Assembly: GCF_004683905.1 (NCBI RefSeq)
Contig: NZ_CP038438.1
Span: 3,906,001 to 3,970,000, forward strand
Length of the DNA: 64,000 bases
Source: Pseudomonas fluorescens
GTDB lineage: Bacteria; Pseudomonadota; Gammaproteobacteria; Pseudomonadales; Pseudomonadaceae
Reading direction: 5' to 3'
Part shown: piece after piece, positions 1 to 8,826 of the stretch
Layout: each line of letters starts with the position of its first letter
How positions within the stretch are numbered: position 1 is the stretch's first letter
The notes under the pieces: generated by a model
Databases searched by the model: none
What the model was told of the DNA's origin: nothing
Seen by the model: the letters and a program-made list of their open reading frames with translations, nothing else
Translations under genes and position numbers: made by a program

Positions 1-209
1 GCAAGGAAAGCGCCACCCTGAAACTGTCGGCCAACCGTTACGCCTACGTGCATGTCGCTCGCGGCAGTGTTGAACTCAATGGCCAGTTGCTGCAGGAAGG
101 TGATGGCGTGCGGGTTCGCGAGGAACAGGCATTGACCCTGAGCAATGGCGTGGATGCCGAAGTCCTGGTGTTTGACCTGCGTCCGCAAGAGCTGCCGCAA
201 ATGCCATGA
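1..209 (+). CDS. Pirin family protein, C-terminal fragment
   Basis: The window opens inside this gene, reading from base 3 to a TGA at 207-209. About 68 residues remain. They contain the cupin-like strand pattern of the pirin C-terminal domain: YAYVHVARGSVELNG, then a turn with EGDGVRV, then AEVLVFDLRP, and an end in QELPQMP. Proteins of this kind (YhhW-like) are metal-binding bicupins with quercetin 2,3-dioxygenase activity in some members. The metal ligands lie in the missing N-terminal cupin, so activity cannot be judged. A strong hairpin terminator follows 23 bases downstream. Confidence 0.75.
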   Translation, partial: KESATLKLSANRYAYVHVARGSVELNGQLLQEGDGVRVREEQALTLSNGVDAEVLVFDLRPQELPQMP

Positions 210-231
210 GGCATGGGTTTCCAAAGCCAAC

Positions 232-264
232 AAAAACGGCCTTCGATTGAAGGCCGTTTTTTTT
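232..264. terminator. Bidirectional intrinsic terminator
   Basis: AAAACGGCCTT and AAGGCCGTTTT pair around a 6-base loop and are followed by a run of T, with a matching A-run on the other side. The hairpin ends the pirin gene on the plus strand and also overlaps the stop codon of the convergent minus-strand gene, so it can serve both. Confidence 0.85.
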
Positions 265-682
265 ATTTTGGCAACACCGATGATGGCAACTCGGCAGGCT
301 TGGCAGCACCGACATCTTTGCCCGCCTGAACCGCCGCCAAGGTTGTTTGTATCGCTGCATACAGGTTGGCCTGACTGGCGAAATAGCCACCCACGACAAT
401 GCTGACCACACCAAACAGATGCACAGCCGTTGCCATCCAGACGTTGGCATTCACGGAACCCGCCTTTTTGAGCGCCTCTCTGGACTCGATGGCAATGCCT
501 TGAATCATCGAGTCGTAGCGTTTATCCCGTTCGACCTGAATGCGCTCATTCGCCTTGTCTCGCTCTGCCTGGGAGCAAAGGAACTCTCGGATATCTGCAT
601 GCACTCGCTCTACCCGAGCATCCATCCTTGCCTCGATGGTCTCGATCCTGGCGTTGAATTCTTCACGGCTGATAGCGTTCAT
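263..682 (-). CDS. Coiled-coil protein with one membrane segment, function unknown
   Basis: About 139 residues. The first 75 are highly charged and heptad-like (EEFNARIETIEARMDARVER, then ERDKANERIQVERDKR), predicted coiled coil. A hydrophobic helix follows (VWMATAVHLFGVVSIVVGGYFA), then a short Ala-rich tail ending in SSVLPK. This suggests a membrane-anchored coiled coil. The start chosen is the ATG at 680-682 (MNAISREEF), because the reading frame upstream, open to 823, looks like untranslated sequence. An ATG at 820 with a weak AAGG ahead of it is the alternative. No catalytic motif is visible and the gene stands alone. Confidence 0.6.
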   Translation of the reverse strand: MNAISREEFNARIETIEARMDARVERVHADIREFLCSQAERDKANERIQVERDKRYDSMIQGIAIESREALKKAGSVNANVWMATAVHLFGVVSIVVGGYFASQANLYAAIQTTLAAVQAGKDVGAAKPAELPSSVLPK

Positions 683-922
683 GGCTTGTGTGTTACGACC
701 TTTGCTCAATGTGTCGAAGCTTTGATATTGCTCGAATTCCCTGGCTTTCAATCCGATCCCCTTCCCTGGGTTAGCGATACCTTCTCTGGCGCACCGATTT
801 CCTGGCGCTGCGAGTTGCATCAACCTTAGGACTGGCGCTCCAAGCCCACAAGCCGGCAGATTCTGCTGTGGATGTAGGGCGTTTCATCAGACGATGTAGC
901 TTCTCCAAAGCGCTTTGAGCCG

Positions 923-1798
923 TCACTCATTCTCCAGTGCAAACGCCTCGACAATCTGCTCAATCACCGCCCTGACCCGTGCGGTGTGGCGCAAGTCCGC
1001 GTGGGTCACCAGCCAGACCTCATACGGTTGCGGGCGATTGCGCTCCGGCCAAAGCCTGATCAGGCCATCGCGCTCGCCCATGTATACCGGAATTTCTCCT
1101 ACGCCCAGGCCAGCCGCAATCGAGCGGCGTACCAGCAGACTGGAGCTCAGACTGGCGACAATCCGCCCGCGATGCAGCGGTTCGCAAACCAGCGTCATGT
1201 CCTTGTGCGTCTGCAAATACGGTTGGTAGACCACCAGATCATGGCCTTCGAACGCGGTACCCTGAGGCGGGATGCCATGGGCGTCGATATACGCCTGTGA
1301 TGCGAACAATCCCACGGGCCAGCGCGCAATCCGCCGCGCGATCAGATCGGGATTGTCAGGCCGGGTATTGCGCACAGCGATGTCGGCCTCGCGCTTGGCC
1401 AGGCTGAGGATCTGCGTGGAGGCGTCCAGTTGCACACGCACGTCCGGGTGCTGCGCGTGCAGGCGGCTAATGGCCGGGATCAGGAAGTCGATGGCCAGCG
1501 AGTCGGTGGTGCTGACGCGAACGGTGCCGGTCAGACGATCATCCAGGCCCTGAATCTGCCGCTCAAGTTCCAGCGCCGAATGCTCCATTTTTTCCACGCT
1601 TTTGAGCGCGGCCTCGCCGACCGCGGTCAATGCGTAGCCGTCGGAGGTGCGCAGGAACAAGGTCGCGCTCAGGGACTTTTCCAACGCCGTGATCCGTCGC
1701 CCGACGGTCGCCTGATCCACCCCCAGAACCCGCGCTGCGCCGCGTAAGGTCGACTCTCTGCATACTGCGAGAAATACCCGCGCATCATCCCAGTTCAT
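923..1798 (-). CDS. LysR-family transcriptional regulator
   Basis: A 291-residue LysR-type regulator. Residues 1-60 form the winged helix-turn-helix (MNWDDARVFLAV, then ARVLGVDQATVGRRITALE). The rest is the two-lobed periplasmic-binding-like effector domain (TGTVRVSTTDSLAIDFLIPA). The MNWDD start and short effector domain resemble the group regulating small exporters or oxidoreductases. It diverges from the MFS gene at 1910 across 111 bp that contain two inverted repeats spaced like LysR sites. It therefore probably controls that transporter and possibly the quinone oxidoreductase behind it. The effector is unknown. Confidence 0.9.
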   Translation of the reverse strand: MNWDDARVFLAVCRESTLRGAARVLGVDQATVGRRITALEKSLSATLFLRTSDGYALTAVGEAALKSVEKMEHSALELERQIQGLDDRLTGTVRVSTTDSLAIDFLIPAISRLHAQHPDVRVQLDASTQILSLAKREADIAVRNTRPDNPDLIARRIARWPVGLFASQAYIDAHGIPPQGTAFEGHDLVVYQPYLQTHKDMTLVCEPLHRGRIVASLSSSLLVRRSIAAGLGVGEIPVYMGERDGLIRLWPERNRPQPYEVWLVTHADLRHTARVRAVIEQIVEAFALENE

Positions 1799-1811
1799 GC
1801 TGCCCCCAACC

Positions 1812-1859
1812 GATGCGAATTTGCATCACTATAAAGCCAAATCGCTGCATTACCGCAGC
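1812..1859. promoter_or_regulatory. Two candidate LysR operator half-site pairs
   Basis: Between the divergent lysR-type gene and the MFS gene lie GATGC-N6-GCATC (1812-1827) and GCTGC-N6-GCAGC (1844-1859). The two dyads have identical spacing and their centres are 32 bp apart, about three helical turns. This is the arrangement expected for two LysR dimers bound to one DNA face. The assignment rests on symmetry and location only. Confidence 0.45.
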
Positions 1860-1909
1860 AAAGATAGCCGATATCCTGAGCGCCATAGACCTTCCTCAGG
1901 AATGCTGTC

Positions 1910-3100
1910 ATGCGTACATCCACCTCAGCGTTACCGATTTTCTCGGGACTCTGCGCCAGCCTGGTCGGCATTGGTCTGGCGCGTTTTGCCTACACACCGC
2001 TTATTCCCTCGCTGATTCAGGCGCAGTGGTTTTCTGCCAACGATGTGGTCTACCTCGGTGCAGCCAATCTGGTCGGCTATCTGATCGGCGCCCTGCTCGG
2101 CCGGCCGATAGCGCGGCAACTAAGCAATAAAAACGCCCTGCGACTGATGATGCTGCTGGTCACCGCAGCGTTTTTTGCCTGTGCATTTCCATTGTCGGTG
2201 AGCTGGTTCTTTGGCTGGCGGTTGTTGTCGGGGATTACCGGCGGCGCAATTATGGTGCTGGTGGCGGCGACTGTTCTGCCCCACGTGCCGGCATCCCGCA
2301 AAGGGCTGGCCAGCGGTGCGATTTTTCTCGGTATCGGCCTGGGCATCGCCGCCTCCGGAACCCTTGTCCCGCCCTTGTTGAATATGGGCCTGCCCGCCAC
2401 CTGGTTGGGACTGGGCGGATTGTCGTTGTTGCTGACCGCGATCAGCTGGTTTGGCTGGCCTGCTGATCTACCGCACCCGATCGCCATTCACGCAGGCGCG
2501 ACGGTTGAGCCAACGCCCTCCGCCGTCTATTTGCTGTTCGGCCAATACGCATTCATGGCCGCAGGTCTGGTGCCGGCCATGGTGTTTCTGGTGGATTACG
2601 TGGCTCGCGGGCTCGGTGCCGGGGCGCAGATTGGTGCACTGGTTTGGGTGATGTATGGCCTGGGCGCAATTGTCGGCCCGGTAAGTTACGGCTTTCTCGC
2701 GGACAGGCTTGGCGCGCGGATGGGCATCCGGCTGGTATTGGTGGTGCAGGCGATTGCGCTGGGACTGCTGGCGGTTTCCCACTCTTTCATCGCGTTAGCC
2801 GTGCTGGCAGTGATCATCGGTTCATTCCCGCCCGGCATCGTCCCGCTGGCCTTGGCCCGCGTGCATGAGCTGGTGCCGGATCACCATCGCCAGCAAATCG
2901 CCTGGAGCCGCGCCACCGTATCGTTTGCCACATTTCAGGCGCTGGCCGGATTTGCCTATTCGGCACTGTTCAATGCCACGGGCGGTCAGCACGCAATGCT
3001 CTTCGTGATCGCCGCAGGGGCGATTGCCGTGGCGATCCTGTTAGAGCACGCCCTGAAATGGCTACCCTCAGTGACTGAACCACGCGTCTGTGAAAATTGA
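1910..3100 (+). CDS. MFS transporter, YbfB/YjiJ family
   Basis: A 396-residue integral membrane protein with about 12 hydrophobic helices and the opening GLCASLVGIGLARFAYTPL, diagnostic of the YbfB/YjiJ branch of the major facilitator superfamily. A motif-A-like loop follows helix 2 (LGRPIARQLSNKNALRLMM), and a second equivalent (FLADRLGARMGIRLV) starts the C-terminal half. Members of this branch are mostly uncharacterised effluxers. The gene follows the divergent LysR promoter region and is 61 bp ahead of the quinone oxidoreductase, which may share its transcript. Confidence 0.88.
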   Translation: MRTSTSALPIFSGLCASLVGIGLARFAYTPLIPSLIQAQWFSANDVVYLGAANLVGYLIGALLGRPIARQLSNKNALRLMMLLVTAAFFACAFPLSVSWFFGWRLLSGITGGAIMVLVAATVLPHVPASRKGLASGAIFLGIGLGIAASGTLVPPLLNMGLPATWLGLGGLSLLLTAISWFGWPADLPHPIAIHAGATVEPTPSAVYLLFGQYAFMAAGLVPAMVFLVDYVARGLGAGAQIGALVWVMYGLGAIVGPVSYGFLADRLGARMGIRLVLVVQAIALGLLAVSHSFIALAVLAVIIGSFPPGIVPLALARVHELVPDHHRQQIAWSRATVSFATFQALAGFAYSALFNATGGQHAMLFVIAAGAIAVAILLEHALKWLPSVTEPRVCEN

Positions 3101-3161
3101 AGGGAATCATTGCCCGCGGGCTGCGCTCCCATCTTCAGAACCTCAAGCAACAGGAATCGAC

Positions 3162-4160
3162 ATGACTTTGCCCAACGAAATGACCCGGATCGAAATCACT
3201 CAACCCGGTGGCCCGGAAGTCTTGCAAGCCAAACGTGTGTCCCTGCCCGTCGCGGCAGCCGGTGAAGTACTGATCCGCGTGCATGCCGCCGGGATCAACC
3301 GCCCCGACGCCCTGCAACGCGCCGGCAAATACCCGATGAAGCCGGGCATGAACCCGATCCCCGGTCTGGAAGTGGCCGGCGAAGTGGTGGCGCTGGGTGC
3401 CGGTGTCAGTCAGTTTGCCGTCGGGGACAAGGTCTGCGCGCTGACCAACGGTGGCGGTTACGCCGAATACTGCAACGTCCCGGCCGGGCAAACCCTGCCG
3501 ATCCCCGATGGACTGGATTGGGTGCAGGCCGCCGCTATCCCGGAAACCTTCTTTACCGTGTGGGCCAATCTGTTCGGCCTCGGCGACGCCCAGCGGGGTC
3601 AGCGTGTGCTGATTCACGGCGGCACCAGCGGCATCGGTACCACCGCGCTGATGCTCTGCCGCGAGTTCGGCATCGAAGCCTTCGCCACCGCCGGCAGTGC
3701 CGATAAATGCGCGGCAATCAGCAAACTGGGTGGGCAGCCGATCAATTATCGCGAGCAGGATTTCGCCACAGTCATCGCCGAAAAAACTGCAGGCCAGGGG
3801 GTGAACGCGATTCTCGACATCATGGGCGCCTCGTACCTCAACGGAAATGTCAGCGCGCTGGCGATGGATGGCCGGCTGGTGATGCTGGGCTTTCTTGGTG
3901 GCGGCAAGGCCAACGACATCGACCTGTTGGCGATCATGGCCAAGCGTGCGGTGATCACTGGCTCCTTGCTGCGAGCGCGCACCGCAGAGGAAAAAGCCGA
4001 AATTGCCGAGCAACTGCGCGAACACGTGTGGCCGGCGCTTAACGCCGGACGCTGCCTGCCGATCATCGATAAGGTTTATTCGCTGAACGATGCCGCCCAG
4101 GCGCATGCGCGCATGGAAGGTGGCGACCACATCGGCAAAATCGTCCTGCGCGTGGGCTGA
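3162..4160 (+). CDS. NAD(P)H quinone oxidoreductase, zinc-independent MDR family
   Basis: A 332-residue medium-chain dehydrogenase/reductase of the quinone oxidoreductase (PIG3/QorA-like) type. The GroES-like N-terminal domain (GEVLIRVHAAGINRPDALQR) lacks the zinc ligands of alcohol dehydrogenases. The Rossmann domain carries RVLIHGGTSGIGTTALML. The family transfers hydride from NADPH to quinones or enones. The ATG at 3162 is preferred to one at 3090 because residues start matching the family at MTLPNEMTRIEI and a CAGGAA ribosome-binding sequence lies just upstream. It probably belongs to the same unit as the MFS gene. Confidence 0.9.
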   Translation: MTLPNEMTRIEITQPGGPEVLQAKRVSLPVAAAGEVLIRVHAAGINRPDALQRAGKYPMKPGMNPIPGLEVAGEVVALGAGVSQFAVGDKVCALTNGGGYAEYCNVPAGQTLPIPDGLDWVQAAAIPETFFTVWANLFGLGDAQRGQRVLIHGGTSGIGTTALMLCREFGIEAFATAGSADKCAAISKLGGQPINYREQDFATVIAEKTAGQGVNAILDIMGASYLNGNVSALAMDGRLVMLGFLGGGKANDIDLLAIMAKRAVITGSLLRARTAEEKAEIAEQLREHVWPALNAGRCLPIIDKVYSLNDAAQAHARMEGGDHIGKIVLRVG

Positions 4161-4269
4161 GCTGCAGCATTTTGTAATCGTTGCGAGTAGACGGTGGTCG
4201 AAAAAGTCACGCGCAGACCGAGCCTTCTGGTAAAAAGCCTTCTTTGTCTGCGCTGTGGTGAACCGTTTA

Positions 4270-5214
4270 ATGTTCCTGTCCTTCATGACCCGTTTGCGTC
4301 GCCGCCGTCTGGCGTTCGCCTGCATGGCTGCACTGATCATTGGCGTGCCGACGAGTTGTGCGGTGCTCGAACACACCGAGCGCAAACTGCTGTTTCGCAT
4401 CGAACCGGGCACGGCCGGCTGGTATCACGGCTTGCCGGGCAGCGTGCAGGAACTCGACTTGCAGCCCAAGAGCTTCAAGGCCGGGCAGAATATTCATGCC
4501 TGGTGGTGGCCGGCGGAAAAAGCCAATGCACCGGCAATTCTCTATCTGCATGGTGTGCGCTGGAACCTTACCGGGCAGTTGTTTCGTATCGAACAACTGC
4601 GCGCGGCCGGCTACTCGGTACTGGCGATCGACTACCGTGGTTTCGGCCAGAGCAAGGGCGATCTGCCTTCGGAAAGCAGCGTGTACGAAGATGCCCGTGT
4701 GGCGTGGGAGCGCTTCAAACTGCTGCAGCCCGACCCGAGCAAGCGCCTGATCTACGGTCACTCCCTGGGCGGTGCCGTGGCGATTGATCTGGCGGCCGAA
4801 CTCGGCCAGGACGCGGCTCGGGACCATACCCCGCTGCCGGTCAAAGGCCTGGTGATCGAGTCGACTTTCACCTCTCTCGCCGATGTGGCGGCGGCGGTGG
4901 CCAACACCTCGCTGCCGGTACGCTGGCTGCTGTCGCAGAAATTCGACTCCATCGACAAGATCGCCGAAATTCACATGCCGCTGCTGGTGGTGCACGGCAT
5001 GGCCGACGCGTTCGTGCCGCCGCGCTTCAGCGAGCAGCTGTTCAACGCCGCCCGACAACCGAAACGATTGCTTCTGGTGCCGGGTGCCACCCACAACAAC
5101 AGCATGGCGCTGGGCGGGCAGAATTATCGCAAGGCGATCGATGCGCTGATGCAGTCCAAACCCGCGCCGCGCGTGGCCGGCCCAGCATTGGTGCGCAGCG
5201 CGCAGGATTCCTAG
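4270..5214 (+). CDS. Alpha/beta hydrolase, membrane-anchored or exported
   Basis: About 314 residues. A basic start followed by a hydrophobic stretch ending in GVPTSC suggests a signal anchor or an atypical lipoprotein signal (proline at -3 weakens the lipobox reading). The body is a BEM46/YfhR-like hydrolase: oxyanion strand YLHGVRWN, nucleophile elbow YGHSLGGA (serine about residue 165), acid in LVVHGMADAFVP, and histidine in PGATHNNS. Substrate unknown. The ATG at 4270 is chosen over GTG codons at 4255/4258 because GGTGAA lies at ribosome-binding distance. Its end overlaps the convergent ABC transporter gene by 4 bp. Confidence 0.82.
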   Translation: MFLSFMTRLRRRRLAFACMAALIIGVPTSCAVLEHTERKLLFRIEPGTAGWYHGLPGSVQELDLQPKSFKAGQNIHAWWWPAEKANAPAILYLHGVRWNLTGQLFRIEQLRAAGYSVLAIDYRGFGQSKGDLPSESSVYEDARVAWERFKLLQPDPSKRLIYGHSLGGAVAIDLAAELGQDAARDHTPLPVKGLVIESTFTSLADVAAAVANTSLPVRWLLSQKFDSIDKIAEIHMPLLVVHGMADAFVPPRFSEQLFNAARQPKRLLLVPGATHNNSMALGGQNYRKAIDALMQSKPAPRVAGPALVRSAQDS

Positions 5215-7058
5215 CGATAGCCGCGAGCCTGCAGATCGAACAGCTTGGCGTAGTGCCCGTTTGCAGCGATCAGGCTGTTGTGATCGCCCTTCTCCAGTAT
5301 CCGTCCACCCTCCAGCACCATGATCTGATCGGCATTGCGCACACTGGAAAAGCGATGGGAAATCAACAAGGTCATGCGCCCTTCGGTGTGTTGGCTGAAA
5401 TGCTCGAACACTGCCGCTTCCGCTGCCGGATCCAGCGCCGAGGTCGGTTCGTCGAGAATCAGGATGTCGGCATCGCGGCGCATGTACGCCCGGGATAAGG
5501 CAATCTTCTGCCATTGCCCGCCCGATAACTCCTGACCGCCAGCAAACCAGCGGCCCAACTGCGTGGCATAGCCACGGTCGAGGCCTTCAATGAACGGCGC
5601 GGCCATGCCTTCGGCCGCTGCGGCCTGCCAGCGCGATTCATCGTTGAACGCCGAGGTATCCCCCACGCCAATGTTTTCGCCCACGGTGAACTGGTAGCGA
5701 ATGTAGTCCTGAAAAATCACGCCGATACGCCGCCGCAAGGTGTTCTCTTCCCAATCCTGCAAATCGCTGCCATCAAGCAGAATCCGACCCTGATCGGGCC
5801 GATAAAGGCGCGTCAGCAATTTGATCAGCGTGGTTTTGCCTGAGCCGTTCTCCCCCACCAGCGCCACACTCTTGCCCGGCACCAGGTGCAGATCGATGCC
5901 TTCCAGTGCGGCACGGCTGGCCCCCGGATAGCGGAAACCGACGTTCTCAAAACGCAGGCCATCACCCGGATACGCGCCAACGGTGAGATAACCGCAATCA
6001 GCCAACACCGGTTCGGCCAGATACTCATACAGGCTCGACAGGTACAGACCGTCCTCATACAAACCGCTGATCGCACTCAGGCTGCTGCTGACCGCACTCT
6101 GCCCCTGCTTGAACAACACCAGGTACATGGTCATCTGACCGAGACTGATATTGCCGTGCACCGCATCGATCACCACCCAGGCATAAGCCAGATAGAACGC
6201 CCCTGTACCGAGCAAGCCGAGACCGAAACCCCAGCCATCACGACGCAATGTCAGGCGCCGATCCTCGGCGTAGAGCTTGGCAAAAGTGTCCCGATAACGC
6301 TGCAACAACAACGGCGCGAAGCCGAACAGCTTGACCTCTTTGATGTAGGCCTCATGGGACAGCAAGGTTTCGATGTAATTTTGCTGCCGACTCTCCGGGG
6401 CACGGCGGGTGAACAAGCGGAAAGCGTCGCCGGAAAAATGCGCCTCGGCAAAGAACACTGGCAACGCGCCGATCACCAGTAATACCAGCGCCCACGGCGA
6501 AAAATGCACCAGCAGCACACCGAAGCTGATCAGCATGATCAGGTTCTGGATCAACCCCAGCGACTTCATCACCAACGCCAGCGGCCGGGTCGAGGCTTCG
6601 CGGCGCACGCGCACCAGCTTGTCGTAGAACTCGGAGTTCTCGAACTGCACCAGCGACAGGGTCTGCGCCTTTTCCAGAATCAGCGTGTTGACCTTCTGCC
6701 CCAACTGCACCCGCAACAACGACTGCTGCACCGAGAGCGCCCGTTGTGTACCGGACAACAACGCCAGCACGCCCGCCTCCATCAGCACATAACGCAACAC
6801 CGGCCACAGCGGTGCATCGCCCTGCTGCGCGTGCAACTGCATCGCCGTCACCACCGCATCGACAATGCGCTGACCCAGCCATGCGGCCAGCGCCGGCAGA
6901 ACGCCGGCAATCAGGGTCGCCAGCACCAGGCCCAGAAACAAACCGCGGGATGTCGCCCAAACCAGTAGCAAGGCGCGCCGGGCCTGATCGAACAAAGCGT
7001 GGAAGCGGGAAATCAAAGGCATGGAACACAGAGCTCGACGGCGGATGGAGCGTGCCAT
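5211..7058 (-). CDS. ABC exporter, fused permease and ATPase
   Basis: A 615-residue half-transporter of the MsbA-like exporter type. The N-terminal half holds about six membrane helices (LFLGLVLATLIAGVLPALAAW and later spans). The C-terminal half has a complete nucleotide-binding domain: Walker A VGENGSGKTTLIKLL, Q-loop in GVIFQDYIRYQFTV, signature ELSGGQWQKIALSRAYM, Walker B ADILILDEPTSALD and switch histidine in LLISHRFSS. It should act as a homodimer. The start at 7058 is supported by GGAG seven bases upstream. A later ATG at 7022 lacks a comparable site. Substrate cannot be told from sequence. Confidence 0.9.
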   Translation of the reverse strand: MARSIRRRALCSMPLISRFHALFDQARRALLLVWATSRGLFLGLVLATLIAGVLPALAAWLGQRIVDAVVTAMQLHAQQGDAPLWPVLRYVLMEAGVLALLSGTQRALSVQQSLLRVQLGQKVNTLILEKAQTLSLVQFENSEFYDKLVRVRREASTRPLALVMKSLGLIQNLIMLISFGVLLVHFSPWALVLLVIGALPVFFAEAHFSGDAFRLFTRRAPESRQQNYIETLLSHEAYIKEVKLFGFAPLLLQRYRDTFAKLYAEDRRLTLRRDGWGFGLGLLGTGAFYLAYAWVVIDAVHGNISLGQMTMYLVLFKQGQSAVSSSLSAISGLYEDGLYLSSLYEYLAEPVLADCGYLTVGAYPGDGLRFENVGFRYPGASRAALEGIDLHLVPGKSVALVGENGSGKTTLIKLLTRLYRPDQGRILLDGSDLQDWEENTLRRRIGVIFQDYIRYQFTVGENIGVGDTSAFNDESRWQAAAAEGMAAPFIEGLDRGYATQLGRWFAGGQELSGGQWQKIALSRAYMRRDADILILDEPTSALDPAAEAAVFEHFSQHTEGRMTLLISHRFSSVRNADQIMVLEGGRILEKGDHNSLIAANGHYAKLFDLQARGYR

Positions 7059-7224
7059 GGTACTCCGCAGGTTTGATCCGTGCTGAAACTGCGCTTTTTC
7101 ATGAGAAAAACATCTGGAAAAACACTGGCCTTTGCAGCGTCCAAAGCTCTTCTATGTTTTAGCCGCCCTTCGCGGAACCTGGCGAAAATCGCCTCTCTCC
7201 GCGCCTACTGTCAGGAACCCCGCC

Positions 7225-7296
7225 ATGCGGATCAATCCCTGCCTGATCTTCAACGGCAACTGCCGTGAGGCTTTCAATTGCGAGACTGACAAGTGA
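7225..7296 (+). pseudogene. N-terminal remnant of a VOC/PhnB-like gene
   Basis: Twenty-three codons read MRINPCLIFNGNCREAFN and stop at TGA. This is the opening of glyoxalase/VOC-superfamily PhnB-like proteins (typically M-x-V/I-N-P-Y-L-x-F-N-G-N-C-x-E-A-F), with cysteine where the family has tyrosine. AGGAA precedes the ATG. Full proteins run to about 135-160 residues, so roughly 85 percent of the gene is missing. A strong terminator follows 23 bases after the stop, suggesting a deletion that joined the 5' end of the gene to its terminator. Confidence 0.6.
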
Positions 7297-7318
7297 CGCT
7301 GACTTTTCGTCAGGCATG

Positions 7319-7350
7319 AAAAAGCCCAACCTCTTCAGGTTGGGCTTTTT
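7319..7350. terminator. Intrinsic terminator
   Basis: AAAAAGCCCAACCT pairs with AGGTTGGGCTTTTT around CTTC. It can end transcripts from both the VOC remnant on the plus strand and the small secreted-protein gene on the minus strand, whose stop lies 3 bases away. Confidence 0.9.
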
Positions 7351-7353
7351 GGT

Positions 7354-7683
7354 TTATCGCTGGGCCAGCTCATGCCGCACGCACTGTTCGTAATAGGTCT
7401 GCTTGACCGCCGCCGGCTTGAGCTTCGACGTGCTGTTGTAGGTCTGCTCGGTAATCCCCATCGCCGTCATGCGCATCCACGGTTGCTGGAACTTGCGCAC
7501 CTGCAACTGCTTGCGCGCGCCATACAACGAGATCCCCGAGAGCTTCGACTGTTGTGCGCCGGCGGCGATGTCCGAGCCCCACGTACAGGCAAACCGGTGA
7601 CTCTTGCTCAACTCCCTCGCTTCAATGGCCGAAGCGAAGGCAGCCAGGGAAAGCGTTGCAACGGTTATGACAATCGTCCGCAT
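7354..7683 (-). CDS. Small secreted protein, function unknown
   Basis: A 109-residue protein with a Sec signal peptide (MRTIVITVATLSLAAFASAIEA, cleavage near AxA). The mature part of about 87 residues has two cysteines (CTWG and EQCVRHEL) that could form a disulfide. It contains SKLSGISLYGARKQLQVRKF and a conserved-looking end in YYEQCVRHELAQR. I do not recognise the family. It is separated from rtcA by 106 bp and faces the same way, so it might receive read-through from the RNA-repair operon. Confidence 0.7.
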   Translation of the reverse strand: MRTIVITVATLSLAAFASAIEARELSKSHRFACTWGSDIAAGAQQSKLSGISLYGARKQLQVRKFQQPWMRMTAMGITEQTYNSTSKLKPAAVKQTYYEQCVRHELAQR

Positions 7684-7789
7684 ATAGCCAACCTAACCTT
7701 TTGAAAAAAGGCGAGTTTGCCGGGGAAGCCCAAGCCTGGGGGCCAGCAAATTGCCGCATTTGCGAGATTGATCCGGGCCTGCGACGCGA

Positions 7790-8818
7790 TCAGCGACAGC
7801 TGCGGACCTCAACCCGCAGACGCTCGGCGCCCTCTTCCGAGCATTCGATAGTGACCGGCAAGAAGCGCTCGATCACCGCGATGTTGCTGTGCAGATGCTC
7901 GGTCATCCTTGGGGTGGTAAATGATCCACCGCCGGCCAGCGCCATCGGCAGCAGCAACTGATCGGCGAGGTGTTCCGCCATCGCAGCGTCACTGCGTAAC
8001 CAGTCTGTCGCCTGATTGATTGCGGTATCAGCGACCTTCTCCGCCCGTAACAACACCTGGCCAAAGGCACTGAAGACTTCGGTGACCTGCTCGAACACGT
8101 ACTCCAGTAACAGCACGTTACCGGGGCCACGCGCCGGGTCGAGCGTGATCGGATGCAAAGTTTCCGCTGCCCAGCGCAAGCGTTTCGCCACCTGATTCAG
8201 TTCACGCTCGGCGACGCTCGGTGCGAGACCGGCCGTCAGCGCCAAGGCTTGCTGCGACAGCAGCGCCCCACGCTCACACAGGTCCAGCGGCGTCAGTTGC
8301 GACGGCTGCACCGTGACGTCGATCTCACCGCCACCGGCCGGGACAAAGCCGTGACGCAGCAGATCCAGCTCAATGCCGGCACCCATGCGCCGCATCAACG
8401 GCAACCAGCTGCGCGTAAGGAAATCGACAGGCGGCGCCAACGGATTATGCGTACCGCCGCTGATCCGTACGCGACTTGTGCCCGGCGCCTGCAACAGCGC
8501 CGGCAGCAATGTCTGCAACACCAACGTGCAACTACCGGCCGTGCCGATCGCAAACCGGTAATCACCCGAACGAATCGCTCCCGGCTCGAAGCGCAACTCC
8601 TGCGAGCCCAGTTCCGCTCCCGCGATCCGTGCGCCGCAGACTTCGGCGGCCGCCATCACTGCCGTCAAATGCTGGCGTAACAATCCCGGCCGACTGCGGC
8701 GGGCACGAATCTGTTTAATGCGAAACGCCTGGCCCGTCACCATCGACAGGCTCAGCGCGCTGCGCAACACCTGACCGCCGCCAATCGCGCCGTCCAGTTC
8801 AATCACTTGCTGTTCCAT
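7790..8818 (-). CDS. rtcA: RNA 3'-terminal phosphate cyclase
   Basis: A 342-residue RtcA. It converts RNA 3'-phosphate ends to 2',3'-cyclic phosphates through a covalent enzyme-AMP. Visible signatures are ELDGAIGGGQVLRSALSLS at the start, the SCTLVLQTLLPALL segment, RISGGTHNPLAPPVDFL, and near the end the nucleophile histidine region TEHLHSNIAVIERFLPV. Length is normal for the family (about 340). It is the last gene of the operon, 8 bp after rlaP. In the known system its product prepares or resets ends handled by RtcB. Confidence 0.96.
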   Translation of the reverse strand: MEQQVIELDGAIGGGQVLRSALSLSMVTGQAFRIKQIRARRSRPGLLRQHLTAVMAAAEVCGARIAGAELGSQELRFEPGAIRSGDYRFAIGTAGSCTLVLQTLLPALLQAPGTSRVRISGGTHNPLAPPVDFLTRSWLPLMRRMGAGIELDLLRHGFVPAGGGEIDVTVQPSQLTPLDLCERGALLSQQALALTAGLAPSVAERELNQVAKRLRWAAETLHPITLDPARGPGNVLLLEYVFEQVTEVFSAFGQVLLRAEKVADTAINQATDWLRSDAAMAEHLADQLLLPMALAGGGSFTTPRMTEHLHSNIAVIERFLPVTIECSEEGAERLRVEVRSCR

Positions 8819-8826
8819 TTCAATCC

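Noticed and set aside
7201..7296. A conserved small peptide instead of a pseudogene
   Set aside because: The sequence matches the start of a much longer protein family and the homology ends abruptly, so a deletion remnant is more likely.
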